DNA of 27,335 nucleotides from an uncultured Eubacterium sp. (GTDB lineage Bacteria; Bacillota; Clostridia; Lachnospirales; Lachnospiraceae), in the NCBI GenBank assembly GCA_910586445.1, contig CAJUHV010000054.1, positions 1 to 27,335 of the forward strand, written 5' to 3'. The position numbers and the translations under genes are program-made. Below the pieces are notes generated by a model. It was not told the DNA's origin. It searched no databases and worked only from the letters and a program-made list of their open reading frames with translations. Numbering within the stretch: the stretch's first letter is position 1; the number at the start of each line of letters is the position of its first letter. Of this stretch, positions 1 through 7,595 are shown piece after piece.

Positions 1-17
1 CCTGGCTAAAGTATAGC

Positions 18-45
18 AGGCTTTTGGAGTTATTCCCAAAAGCCT
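18..45. other. Perfect 10-bp stem-loop
   Basis: The arm AGGCTTTTGG (18-27) is exactly complementary to CCAAAAGCCT (36-45) around an 8-base loop. No run of T follows on either strand, so it is not a convincing intrinsic terminator. It could be a bidirectional terminator core, a transposon subterminal hairpin or a leftover of either. No gene is visible in bases 1-112. Confidence 0.5.
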
Positions 46-112
46 AATTGAAGTATGGTATTATTTTTGTAATGAGCAGAGCGGATATCACACAGCCTTT
101 TGGCATATCCTA

Positions 113-359
113 AAGCGTGTCTTAAAAATGCTTTCTGTCAATTGTATCCACAGGGCATGATATGCTTCACACTTAGTATCCATAGGGCATGATATGGAGA
201 ATTTATCCCAAATTCAGGAGGCATACCCCACGGTGCATGCTATAGCGGGCTATGTTGATTAAATTGGGGATAAATTACCCGTATCATCTTAGACATTAGC
301 AGTACAAGAAGCCTGCATTTGTGAGTGCAGACCGCAGGAATGATTTTTCAAACACACCC
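113..359 (-). mobile_element. MITE-like element, copy A (enlarged)
   Basis: The copy begins AAGCGTGT after a TA at 111-112 and ends with the inverted form CAAACACACCC at 359. It is the inverse orientation of the copies at 12055-12380, sharing the terminal inverted repeat GAGCGTGTTTGAAAAAT with changes, the internal block around ATAGCGGGCTATGTTGAT, and the blocks beside both ends. At about 247 bp it is longer than the other copies (about 160 bp). Part of the excess is a partial direct duplication: GTATCCACAGGGCATGATATG at 144-164 recurs with one change at 176-196. It has no coding capacity and lies 10 bases past the stop codon of the gene at 370-1263. It accounts for most of the first 369 bases. 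Confidence 0.7.
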
Positions 360-369
360 TGGCTGTCCA

Positions 370-1263
370 TCAGCGTTTCAACTGTGCATTGTAATCCCAG
401 ATACTGTTCAGCACATTTCTGTCTGACGCTGAAATGTCCAGATTCAGACGTACGCTGTTGAGGCTGCCTGTCTCCTGTTTCAGCCGTCCGATATTTTCCT
501 CGCTGACCGCAGACATAAACGCATTGTACGCCTGCTCCCTGATATTCGTACTTTTATTTTTTACGGCGGTCTCCTGTGCCTGTGCGCCGCCTGAATGATA
601 ATTTACCTGTGCTTTAAAGTCCTTCAGCTCACTCCAGATCTGTGTGCTGACAGACATAAACCGGCTCTGGGTATCGTATGCTTTATCAAGCATTTCCAGT
701 TCCTTATCTTTTGTCAGCTCCTGCATGCTCCCGTCTTCTGCAGTATAGTATTCTTTCGGCCTGCCGGAGTCTTCGTATTTTTTCTCTATCCGTTCTTTCA
801 TCAGCCCATAGGCAGAAGCCATTTTATTTACATAACTGTCAAACGTATCTGTTTTTGCGCCTTCCTGCTGCTTAAATCTTGCTTTTAACGCATCTACGGC
901 TTCCTGTGAATAGTCATCTGTCACAAACTCATCAGACACCCTGCCGTTTCCCAGTTCTGACATTACCTTGTTAAAATCACTCATTATGCCAAATTCCCTG
1001 CAGCTTAAAGTCGGCAGCTTATCCATATTCTCGATCTGCTTCCTTTTCATTGCAGACATCTTTTCCATTAATGCACTGCGCCCTTCCTCCGATAAATCCA
1101 CGCGGTCACTCTGCTGGTTTTTTACAGCAGCATTCTGTGCCTGATCCGCCTGCACCGGGGCCGTCAGCTTTGTTCCTGACCTCTTTGCCATTCTGCTGTT
1201 TTGAGCTGCATATGCATCTGTATACGTACTATTATAGTTATTTTTGATTTCTGTAATCGCCAT
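370..1263 (-). CDS. Hypothetical protein, 297 aa
   Basis: I do not recognise a named family with confidence. The protein is soluble, charged and mostly helical by eye, with no signal peptide or membrane segment. The N-terminal 50 residues are rich in Asn, Ala, Gln and Ser and look disordered. A motif DRVDLSEEGR near residues 53-62 resembles the D-V-x-I/L-S-E-E-G/A stretch seen in FlgM-like and other flagellum-associated small proteins of clostridia. That resemblance is weak and does not establish function. The start is well supported: AGGAGG lies 7 bases before the ATG at 1263. The gene is monocistronic as far as can be seen, with a MITE copy directly after its stop. A link to flagella would fit the idea that the neighbouring island glycosylates flagellin, but this is speculation. 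Confidence 0.75.
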   Translation of the reverse strand: MAITEIKNNYNSTYTDAYAAQNSRMAKRSGTKLTAPVQADQAQNAAVKNQQSDRVDLSEEGRSALMEKMSAMKRKQIENMDKLPTLSCREFGIMSDFNKVMSELGNGRVSDEFVTDDYSQEAVDALKARFKQQEGAKTDTFDSYVNKMASAYGLMKERIEKKYEDSGRPKEYYTAEDGSMQELTKDKELEMLDKAYDTQSRFMSVSTQIWSELKDFKAQVNYHSGGAQAQETAVKNKSTNIREQAYNAFMSAVSEENIGRLKQETGSLNSVRLNLDISASDRNVLNSIWDYNAQLKR

Positions 1264-1417
1264 ACTTATCCTCCTTGATTGATCCAGATGACAGCTTTTG
1301 TGTCTGCCGCCACTTTGTTTCCTTTTTCTTTCTAGATTTTATTTTTTATCGGCTAAAATCTGCGATCTGTAAAGCATAATGTCATGTCTGGACAGCTGGC
1401 GGTTATGAATAGAACGC

Positions 1418-1942
1418 TTAAAATTTAAACTTTGAAATCCCATAAATTGGAATCGTGATGATATGATCGGCTTTTCCCTCGCAGGTGTTGCTTTTTGCAT
1501 ACAAAACATAATCGACTTTTTTCTTTTCCAAAACTTCCAGTGCTGTTTTTCCACTGTTTTTCCAGCTTTTATTTCGACCGCATATGTCCGTTCCGAGGCC
1601 AGCTCTTTTACATAAAAATCAATTTCACCGTTACCCAGAGCTGCAAAAGCCGGAGTTTCCAACGCGGTTTCGTTTGTGTGTGCAGTCCGCCGCCTCAAAT
1701 CAAGATAAACAAATTTCTCATTTAGAATGCCGGATACCGCAGCCTTTGGCACGCCCCCCTTTGTCAGAAAATAATCTGCCAGCCCGATATCCATAAAGCA
1801 GCATCCTGCCTTTGCCTTAAAGTCCAAAATACGGGCAGCGCTGTAGAACAGATTTTCGTAGACAGCCGCCTCTAATATGTCCTTAAAGTATCTCCTGCAT
1901 AGGGAAATTTGATCATTAGATGACAGGTTATAGCTGTTTTAA
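1418..1942 (-). pseudogene. DUF4143-type AAA ATPase remnant (C-terminal part, frameshifted)
   Basis: Only the C-terminal third of an AAA_14/DUF4143 ATPase remains. The open frame begins just after a TAA near 1943 and reads through YFKDILEAAVYENLFYSAAR, then an MDIGLADYFLTKGG-like segment, then the PD-(D/E)XK-like signature GEIDFYVKE...VEIKAGK. After this the frame breaks. Restoring one base in the five-T run at 1546-1550 (an A run on the coding strand) gives the typical tail ALEVLEKKKVDYVLYAKS...ITIPIYGISKFKF with a stop at 1418. The Walker domain is absent, and the 5' break lies beside a lone MITE end at 1957-1984. The family is common, fast-duplicating and of unclear cellular role. The copy is surely non-functional. 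Confidence 0.85.
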
Positions 1943-1956
1943 ATTGTGCGCTCATT

Positions 1957-1984
1957 TGACAGAAAGCATTTTTCAAACACACTC
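1957..1984 (+). mobile_element. Solo MITE end
   Basis: TGACAGAAAGCATTTTTCAA followed by ACACACTC repeats the right end of the elements at 12055-12380, and is followed by TA at 1985-1986. No left end is found nearby, so this is a truncated copy. It separates two damaged genes, the 5'-truncated ATPase remnant and the 46-residue ORF, so a deletion or rearrangement probably occurred here. Confidence 0.7.
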
Positions 1985-2124
1985 TAGTCCTCTAAATCCT
2001 GCCGAATCTCGTCAATCATTACATCAAGCTTCTTGTCTCTCTCCTCTTCGCTTTTCTCATTCTTTATTTCTTCCAAATCTCTCTTAAATCTTCTAAGCCA
2101 GCCTTTCCACTGTTTATCTGTCAT
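1984..2124 (-). CDS. Small charged protein, 46 aa, possibly truncated
   Basis: An ATG at 2124 is preceded at 7 bases by a perfect GGAGGT (2132-2137), so translation is likely. The product starts MTDKQWKGWLRRFKRDLEEI and is almost entirely charged helix (many E, K, R, D), with no cysteine and no membrane segment. It resembles the short acidic/basic helical ORFs common in clostridial genomes, and I cannot assign a function. The TAG stop consists of the TA dinucleotide at the MITE edge plus the first base of the element, so the insertion probably cut off an originally longer reading frame. It is not obviously part of the glycan operon, whose terminator lies upstream at 2226-2263. Confidence 0.55.
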   Translation of the reverse strand: MTDKQWKGWLRRFKRDLEEIKNEKSEEERDKKLDVMIDEIRQDLED

Positions 2125-2225
2125 GTTTAATACCTCCATATTTTCTAATCTCCTTCCATTAAGTACCTGCCCTTCTCAACTATAATCTATTATGAACTTT
2201 TGCAGCTCAAAAATCAATGCCGTAA

Positions 2226-2263
2226 ATAATAAAAAAGACAGCAGAAATTTTCTGCCTTATGTC
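2226..2263 (-). terminator. Rho-independent terminator at operon end
   Basis: On the minus strand, directly around and after the TAA of the cytidylyltransferase gene, GACA - GCAGA - loop AAATT - TCTGC - TGTC folds as a two-part stem with a short bulge. Six T and an AT-rich tail (bases 2236 down to 2226) follow. It closes the long leftward operon. Confidence 0.75.
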
Positions 2264-2970
2264 CCCTTCACCATCCTGCGGAAGTTTTCCAGATCTTCCT
2301 TTGTTGTAATCTTAAAATTCGCCTCGTCACCCGGTATCATCACAATGTCCAGCCCTGCCATGACTGCCGGCTCAGTCGAGCCGTTAATGCTCAAAATCTG
2401 CTCCGGTACAAGGCGCATGACTGCCTCATAATAACTCCCGACCCGGAACAGCTCCGGTGCCTGCCCCGCGAAAATGCTCCCACGGTCTAGAAGCGATGTA
2501 ATCGTATGCCGGTCCGTGCTGGCATATACGGTATCCTTCATCGGCAGCACCGGCACCACACCGTCATGCCCCTTAGCGGCATGCAGACATTCCAGAACCT
2601 GCCGCTCGGACAGCACGGGCCTTGCGGCGTCATGAATCAGCACGTAGTCCGTATCGCCCGCGTACTTCCTGATATCCGTAAGTCCGTTTAGGATAGAAAG
2701 CTGCCTGTTTGCCCCCGGTTCTGAGAATCCGCGGAATTTCTCCAGCAGCACGCTCCCTGCGGATACACCCCATGACTGCATGCACTCCATAACCAGCCCC
2801 TGCCATGCCCTGTCTGCAACAATATGCACGGCATCGATGCCGCTGCACCCGCAAAGCCGCTCCAGACAATAGGAAATGACTGGCCTGCCGCCCACTTCTA
2901 TGTACTGCTTGGGGATATCCGAGCCCAGCCTCGTCCCTGTCCCGCCGGATAATACCAGTGCAATGTTCAT
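2257..2970 (-). CDS. IspD/TarI-type cytidylyltransferase
   Basis: The 237-residue protein belongs to the IspD/TarI family, which transfers CMP from CTP to a sugar-alcohol phosphate such as methylerythritol-4-P or ribitol-5-P. The nucleotide-binding loop is near the N-terminus (SGGTGTRLG at 8-16, then PKQY at 20-23). HDAARP lies at 113-118, and a C-terminal GDEANFKITTKEDL region matches the family's NxKIT/T-x-E-D-L end. The length is normal and the ATG has GGGAGG 5-6 bases upstream. A housekeeping IspD is possible. However, the gene is last in a glycan operon, directly after a pentulose-phosphate epimerase and in the same operon as a LicD protein, which favours making a CDP-pentitol or CDP-pentulose donor. 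No TarJ-type reductase is present here, so the substrate is open. Confidence 0.85.
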   Translation of the reverse strand: MNIALVLSGGTGTRLGSDIPKQYIEVGGRPVISYCLERLCGCSGIDAVHIVADRAWQGLVMECMQSWGVSAGSVLLEKFRGFSEPGANRQLSILNGLTDIRKYAGDTDYVLIHDAARPVLSERQVLECLHAAKGHDGVVPVLPMKDTVYASTDRHTITSLLDRGSIFAGQAPELFRVGSYYEAVMRLVPEQILSINGSTEPAVMAGLDIVMIPGDEANFKITTKEDLENFRRMVKGT

Positions 2971-3010
2971 ATTTCCTCCCTGCTTACAGTCTAAATGTCA
3001 CGCATATGAT

Positions 3011-3673
3011 TTAAAATTTCAGCTCCCGTATGTCCTGCAGCGTGTCACCGTACGGCCTGCCCCTTCCAAACAGCAGCGTCGTGCCCAGCACAAATCCCCG
3101 CACGCCCTTTGGTGCAAACTCCAATATCTTATCCGCGCTGCATGCGCCGTCCCAGTAGATCTCAAAGTCCATGTCTTCTTTTAATGAAAGCAGCTTTGTG
3201 ATCTTTTTTCCTACATAGGGCAGGAACATCTGTCCGGCATTGCCTGGATTTACGGACATGATCAGTACCTTTTTCACAATGCGCAGCATCTCCATGACTG
3301 TCTCCACGCTTGTGCCGGGGTTGACTGCAATTCCCGGGATCATGCCTGCATTAATGATGCTCTGCAGCGTCGTAGACGGGTGGTATTCCGCCTCTGGGTG
3401 TATGTAGACAGTGTCCCCCTTGCGCAGGTTGTCCAAAAACAGCCCGATGCGGTTGTTCGGGTGCTCGATCATCAGGTGGACATCCACCGGCCTATCTGCC
3501 GTCTGTGCGATATAGCGCAGGTCATTTAAGGACATGGCAAAATTCGGCACATACCTGCCGTCCATGATGTCGATATGGAAGGAGTCAATGCCCCCTTCTT
3601 CCAGATCCTTTACCTCTCGCTCCAGATTGCCATAATTGGCACACATCATAGAGGCTGTCAACTCAAAATCCAT
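3011..3673 (-). CDS. Ribulose/allulose-phosphate 3-epimerase family protein
   Basis: The 220-residue TIM-barrel protein belongs to the RPE/AlsE family. The metal and catalytic residues are visible: H33 and D35 in HIDIMDG, H66 in DVHLMIEHP, and the second catalytic Asp at D175 in WDGACS. That last segment is unlike the VDGGV of housekeeping RPE and closer to the AlsE-like DGxC form, so this is a divergent, probably dedicated paralog. Expected chemistry is interconversion of D-ribulose-5-P and D-xylulose-5-P or a related ketose phosphate. It lies 40 bases upstream of the cytidylyltransferase, suggesting it supplies the phosphate that is then CMP-activated. AAGGAG sits 9-10 bases before the ATG. 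Confidence 0.88.
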   Translation of the reverse strand: MDFELTASMMCANYGNLEREVKDLEEGGIDSFHIDIMDGRYVPNFAMSLNDLRYIAQTADRPVDVHLMIEHPNNRIGLFLDNLRKGDTVYIHPEAEYHPSTTLQSIINAGMIPGIAVNPGTSVETVMEMLRIVKKVLIMSVNPGNAGQMFLPYVGKKITKLLSLKEDMDFEIYWDGACSADKILEFAPKGVRGFVLGTTLLFGRGRPYGDTLQDIRELKF

Positions 3674-3726
3674 ATGAAAAAACTCTCCTTATTAAAAAGA
3701 TATAATGAACTGCTCCACATTTCATC

Positions 3727-4878
3727 TCATGTCAGCATCAGCCGCCCGGTATGGCGGATTTTTAGATCTTCCTTATGGTGTAAAAAATACAGTGTCATCA
3801 GGCTTTCGCCCAGATAGCCTATATAACGGTCGGCCCTCTCGCATCCCCTCGGCGTGCTGAACTGCTCCGTCCGCTCAAGCACCGGGAACAGCCATGCGCA
3901 GTAATCCGCAAGCACCCGGCGCTTTGCGACAATAAGGTTGTAATTATAAAAATATGGCTGTGCCAGTATCTTGGGAAATGCCTCTGCATATTCCGGCTGC
4001 AGCTCACGCAGCGCCCGCAGCATGGCCTCCCAGTCCCCTTCCTTCATATATCTTGCATGGTGCTCGCTGATATCCGGCTCATGCAGTGTCGGGTACTGCA
4101 GGAGCACATCCGTGCCCGCAGCTTTCATCCTTCTTAAATCCTCATCCGAGATGTCTAGAATCCGCCGGTAGTGGAACAGGCCGTAATACTCTCCGGCCTC
4201 TCCCAGACTGCTGCACAGTCTGTTTTTCCAGATCCAGTAAAGAGCCGTCAGCTCACAATAATTGCCGTTTTTCGCAGAGATGCTGTAAGATGCGCAGCTG
4301 TCGTTTTGTAAATCATTACTGCTTTCGTACTCCACTGACCTGCCGCATGCTGTATGATCCGTCAATTCACCTGTGCGCAGATCTGTCAGCTCTGCCCCGA
4401 CCTGTATAGGCACCGCCCACTCTGGCTGTGAAAATGCGCGGCTTAGTTTTTTGTCTTTTGCAGACTTGGCCAGATAAACCTGCAGGCTTATGCGCCCGTT
4501 TCCAGACGGCAGGCTGTGCACCGATGGAAATATGTCCAGCCGGTTAAAATACCGTTCCATCAGTGCCGCCTCTTTCCGCGAGTCCATGCACGTGTAATTA
4601 TAAAATCCATATCTGCGCAGTATGCCGGCAATATCCTGATGCATGTCCTCCGGTGTCCCGACAAGCACATGAAAGCCGCCCAGGTTTTCCTGACCTGTGG
4701 CGCTGACAAATTCCTCAATTTCACGTACCCGCAGCCCCATCAGCATGGACGGATTGCCCTGCAGGGAGCCGACCAGAAAGCACAGCGGCGGATTTTCTGG
4801 ATACAGTTTTCGGACTGCCTCGCCGATCCCGAGCGCTATGGATTTTGCGCCATATATGATTATTTTAGCCTCTGCCAT
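3727..4878 (-). CDS. DUF4422 glycosyltransferase with N-terminal Rossmann-like module
   Basis: I place the start at 4878 (MAEAKIIIYGAKSIALG), not at the in-frame ATG at 4953, because AGGAGG lies about 8 bases before it. The gene then overlaps the previous one by only 14 bases. Residues 1-95 form a small Rossmann-like module beginning IIIYGAKSIALG. Residues about 125-383 match DUF4422, a family found in capsule and glycan loci and thought to be glycosyltransferases. Visible landmarks are VGAELTDLRTGELTD, NGNYCELTALYWIWKN, YYGLFHYRR near residue 236 and the closing GYLGESLMTLYF. There is no membrane segment. The acceptor and donor are unknown. The module is shared with six neighbouring proteins. 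Confidence 0.82.
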   Translation of the reverse strand: MAEAKIIIYGAKSIALGIGEAVRKLYPENPPLCFLVGSLQGNPSMLMGLRVREIEEFVSATGQENLGGFHVLVGTPEDMHQDIAGILRRYGFYNYTCMDSRKEAALMERYFNRLDIFPSVHSLPSGNGRISLQVYLAKSAKDKKLSRAFSQPEWAVPIQVGAELTDLRTGELTDHTACGRSVEYESSNDLQNDSCASYSISAKNGNYCELTALYWIWKNRLCSSLGEAGEYYGLFHYRRILDISDEDLRRMKAAGTDVLLQYPTLHEPDISEHHARYMKEGDWEAMLRALRELQPEYAEAFPKILAQPYFYNYNLIVAKRRVLADYCAWLFPVLERTEQFSTPRGCERADRYIGYLGESLMTLYFLHHKEDLKIRHTGRLMLT

Positions 4879-6079
4879 CGTTTTCCTCCTGCACTGCCTT
4901 CGACCTAAGCAGCGCACTGCCTGCACCGCTGCCGTTTCCATGTATAAATTCATCGGTAAACCATCGGATCTTTCCCTCAGGCACCCCGGCCTGCACTAAG
5001 TCTTTTCGTATTGCGGCCGCTGTGCTTTCTGCCGTATTTGCAATCAGCACATAATCATACTGTCCTGCATGCTGCCGTATGGACTGCGGGTCATCCACCT
5101 GCATTCCCCGGCTGCGGTAATCCCCGTAGTTCCGGTCTGCCCACAGGACAATTTCCACGCCGCACCCCGTCAGATACTGGTGCATATTCTGCCCGAGCAC
5201 TCCTGCCCCATAAACCACCACCCTGCTGTGTGCCGGAATTCCCCCATATGGCAGCAGGACCATTTTATCAAACACATCCATGCTGCGCAGGAACAAAAAA
5301 TATTTCTTATACATCCCAAGCTGCATGGCGAGGCTGCCTGACGGGTCTTTCTGCCTAAATACATGCTCCAGATAATCGGTCAGTATATGAAAGCGGTCCA
5401 GCTCATCATGATTTCCTGTCTTTGTCATGCTGCCCTGATGCTGCACATAATGATAGCCGCAGATTGGTGTGATACAGATGCTTTCCGCCTCTAAAACACT
5501 CGGATAGACTACCGCTGCATCCTCTCCCGCATAGATTCTTTCATCCACCTGCATCTGGGCCTTTTTCAATATGCTGCTTCTTATAAGCTTTGTATAGACA
5601 TGCGGCTGCAGCCCGTATTCAAAAAAACTGCCGGAATAAAGCAGTCCCGGCAGGATTTCGCAGTTTTTGTAAACGCCTGCCGGAATGCTGTTGAATACCA
5701 TCCGGGAATCCGCTCCGATGTCATGGTAATGCCCTGCCGCTACAAAATCTGCGCCTGACTCAAGCTGTGCCTGGACCATCTGGCGGAAATAATCCGGCTC
5801 GATCCAGTCATCCGCATCCACCCATCCGATAAACTCACCGCATGCTGCCTGCACGCCGGCCTTCCTTGCGCTGACAACACCGCCGTTTTCTTTATGAACG
5901 ACCTGAATCCTTGCATCGGCCTGTGCATGCCGGCTGCAGATCTCTGCTGAGCAGTCCGTCGAGCCGTCATCCACCAGTATAATCTGCAGGTCATGGTAAG
6001 TCTGGTCCACTATGCTGCTTATGCACTTATCAAGATATTGTCCTGCATTGTAGACAGGCACGATTACGCTGATTGGCAT
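4865..6079 (-). CDS. GT2 glycosyltransferase with C-terminal Rossmann-like module
   Basis: The 404-residue protein starts with a classical GT-A fold: MPISVIVPVYNAGQYLDKCI, VDDGSTD at 36-42, and the metal-binding DADD at 88-91. Residues 1-270 form the glycosyltransferase. Residues about 285-380 are a separate Rossmann-like module (VVVYGAGVLGQNMHQYL, an acidic residue after the second strand in LWADRN, then YDYVLIANTAE and a closing VPEGKIRWF). The tail after 380 is low-complexity. It has no membrane segment, so it acts in the cytoplasm. The 14-base overlap with the DUF4422 gene indicates coupled translation. The sugar transferred cannot be told from sequence. Confidence 0.9.
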   Translation of the reverse strand: MPISVIVPVYNAGQYLDKCISSIVDQTYHDLQIILVDDGSTDCSAEICSRHAQADARIQVVHKENGGVVSARKAGVQAACGEFIGWVDADDWIEPDYFRQMVQAQLESGADFVAAGHYHDIGADSRMVFNSIPAGVYKNCEILPGLLYSGSFFEYGLQPHVYTKLIRSSILKKAQMQVDERIYAGEDAAVVYPSVLEAESICITPICGYHYVQHQGSMTKTGNHDELDRFHILTDYLEHVFRQKDPSGSLAMQLGMYKKYFLFLRSMDVFDKMVLLPYGGIPAHSRVVVYGAGVLGQNMHQYLTGCGVEIVLWADRNYGDYRSRGMQVDDPQSIRQHAGQYDYVLIANTAESTAAAIRKDLVQAGVPEGKIRWFTDEFIHGNGSGAGSALLRSKAVQEENDGRG

Positions 6080-6191
6080 GATTCGAAATTCCTTTCCTTC
6101 ATATAAATTTCAATAAAATAAACATCTGCTGCATCCTCGCAATATTTCTAATCTTCCAGATAAATTATCATGCTGTTTAGTCCTCAGCATT

Positions 6192-7424
6192 TTATTCTAT
6201 AATGTCAGTGATCTCCCTGTTATAGCTCTCATCCGCTATCTGTTCTGGCACATTGTTCCCGCCCGGCACCTCGCTGACGTATTTTCCCTCAATCGCAGTC
6301 ATCCTAGAAAGCCCGCGCAGATACCACTCATATTCGATGTCGATATGCCCGATGTCCAGTGCCTGATAGCCCATTTTTGCCAGATCATATGCCAGCACGG
6401 TTGCTGTCGGCCCCATTGCAATCAGCACCAGCCTGCCCGGGTCTGTCTTTAAAACCGCCTCCATTATCTGTTCATATTTTAAAAAGGCATCCCGCTCCGG
6501 CCCCAGTATCCGCATGCGTGAGCGTGCACCTTCAAACAGGTCATTACCCACGCCCAGCCTTGTCTTCCTGCCTTCTACAATGGTCAGGTCCCTGCCCTGC
6601 CAGACCGTCTTTAACAGCGCAAACCTGCTGCCTGCCGCGGCCTTGTCCACATAGTCTTTATACGGCCTTGTGATAAACGAGTCATAGTATTCCTTTTCCA
6701 TGTCGATCATGCCGTACTCCTGCTCCCTGCGCCCGTCTTTTAAATGGTTTCTAAAACAGCTGATAAACTCCTGCGTGCGGTTTTCAAAATATCCATAGGC
6801 ATCGGGGATTGCTACGATGTGGTTTTCAAGGCTGCTTTTAAGGACTTCCTGCAGCCTGCCTGCCAGCGCGGCACTGCATCCTTGAAAACAATTATTTCTG
6901 CCGAGCATCAGGTCGAATTCGCCGTCTCCGAAACGGCTCATAGACTTATGGTTTTTGACAATCTCCAAAACCGCAGACTCTGCCGGAAGGATTTTGGGAT
7001 ACCTGATTTTCTGGTCACGGATCTTTGCCGCAAGCTCATACTCCAGACTGCTCACATAGGTGCCAAGAGCTTCCAGTTTCTGGTTCACTTCTAGATAAAT
7101 CAGCTCTTCTATATGAAAAAATGCCCGGAAAATTTCATACTCTGCATGGTCAAAAGCAAGCGGCGCGGCAATTTTTTCTTCCGGTACGCCCAAGGCAGTC
7201 AGCTGCCTTACCACATCCTCATAGCGGGTAACTGCCGCCACGACAAAATCAAACTGCTCATTTAAAATATCCTGCGGGGCTATTACCCGTTTTCCTTCCC
7301 TGACAGTATTCCATTTCAAACTGTCATTATCCGCATATGCTACAATCTCAGCATCCTGCTTTAAGCACCTTTTTAATTTTTCCGCATTCGGTCCCGTACC
7401 AAATATCAGCACCCTTACCTTCAT
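6192..7424 (-). CDS. GT-D fold glycosyltransferase with N-terminal Rossmann-like module
   Basis: The 410-residue protein has two parts. Residues 1-95 form the Rossmann-like module (VRVLIFGTGPNAEKL, VAYADNDSLKW, FDFVVAAVTRYEDVV, VPEEKI). Residues about 145-380 match the GT-D (DUF1792) fold known from streptococcal dGT1, which extends the glycan on the adhesin Fap1. Markers are SRFGDGEFDLMLG near 165 with the metal-binding DGE, HIVAIPDAYG, GRKTRLGVGNDLF and GPTATVLAYDLAKMGYQALD. Known family members glycosylate proteins in the cytoplasm, which supports a protein-glycosylation role for this island. The acceptor here is unknown. The leader carries three 44-bp tandem repeats, the nearest of which supplies an AGGAG about 11 bases before the ATG. 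Confidence 0.85.
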   Translation of the reverse strand: MKVRVLIFGTGPNAEKLKRCLKQDAEIVAYADNDSLKWNTVREGKRVIAPQDILNEQFDFVVAAVTRYEDVVRQLTALGVPEEKIAAPLAFDHAEYEIFRAFFHIEELIYLEVNQKLEALGTYVSSLEYELAAKIRDQKIRYPKILPAESAVLEIVKNHKSMSRFGDGEFDLMLGRNNCFQGCSAALAGRLQEVLKSSLENHIVAIPDAYGYFENRTQEFISCFRNHLKDGRREQEYGMIDMEKEYYDSFITRPYKDYVDKAAAGSRFALLKTVWQGRDLTIVEGRKTRLGVGNDLFEGARSRMRILGPERDAFLKYEQIMEAVLKTDPGRLVLIAMGPTATVLAYDLAKMGYQALDIGHIDIEYEWYLRGLSRMTAIEGKYVSEVPGGNNVPEQIADESYNREITDIIE

Positions 7425-7426
7425 CT

Positions 7427-7558
7427 TTTATTCTGCTCCTCTATTAACGTCCATGTATTTAAAACACGCTCTTATTCTGCTCATCCATTAACTGCCATAT
7501 ATTTAGGATCTGCTCTTATTCTGCTCCTTTATTAACTGCCATATATTTAAAATCCGCA
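7427..7558 (-). repeat. Three tandem 44-bp repeats in the leader of the GT-D gene
   Basis: Copies run 7427-7470, 7471-7514 and 7515-7558, with about 75-90 percent identity by eye. Each contains, on the minus strand, a TTTAAATAYATGG-like core and a GAGCAGAATAA end. Two of the three units read ATG-GCA/GAC-GTT-AAT-...-GGA-GCA-GAA-TAA, an 8-codon ORF whose last codons contain the GGAG that can serve as ribosome binding site; the middle unit is broken after 5 codons. Because 44 is not a multiple of three the units are out of frame with one another. The repeats nearly fill the 171-base gap between the two glycosyltransferase genes. Confidence 0.8.
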
Positions 7559-7595
7559 GGATCGACAGCCTGATGGCGGCATGCCTCTTCTGTAC

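Noticed and set aside
1339..1417. Extension of the ATPase remnant's uncorrected frame to 1339
   Set aside because: After the frameshift in the T run at 1546-1550 this frame no longer encodes the family; the corrected frame ends at 1418.
4879..4953. Upstream ATG at 4953 as start of the DUF4422 gene
   Set aside because: It would overlap the preceding GT2 gene by about 90 bases and lacks a binding site, whereas 4878 has AGGAGG.
6095..6190. A 26-codon minus-strand ORF between the GT-D and GT2 genes (MLRTKQHDNLSG...)
   Set aside because: No ribosome binding site before it and no conserved feature; probably chance.
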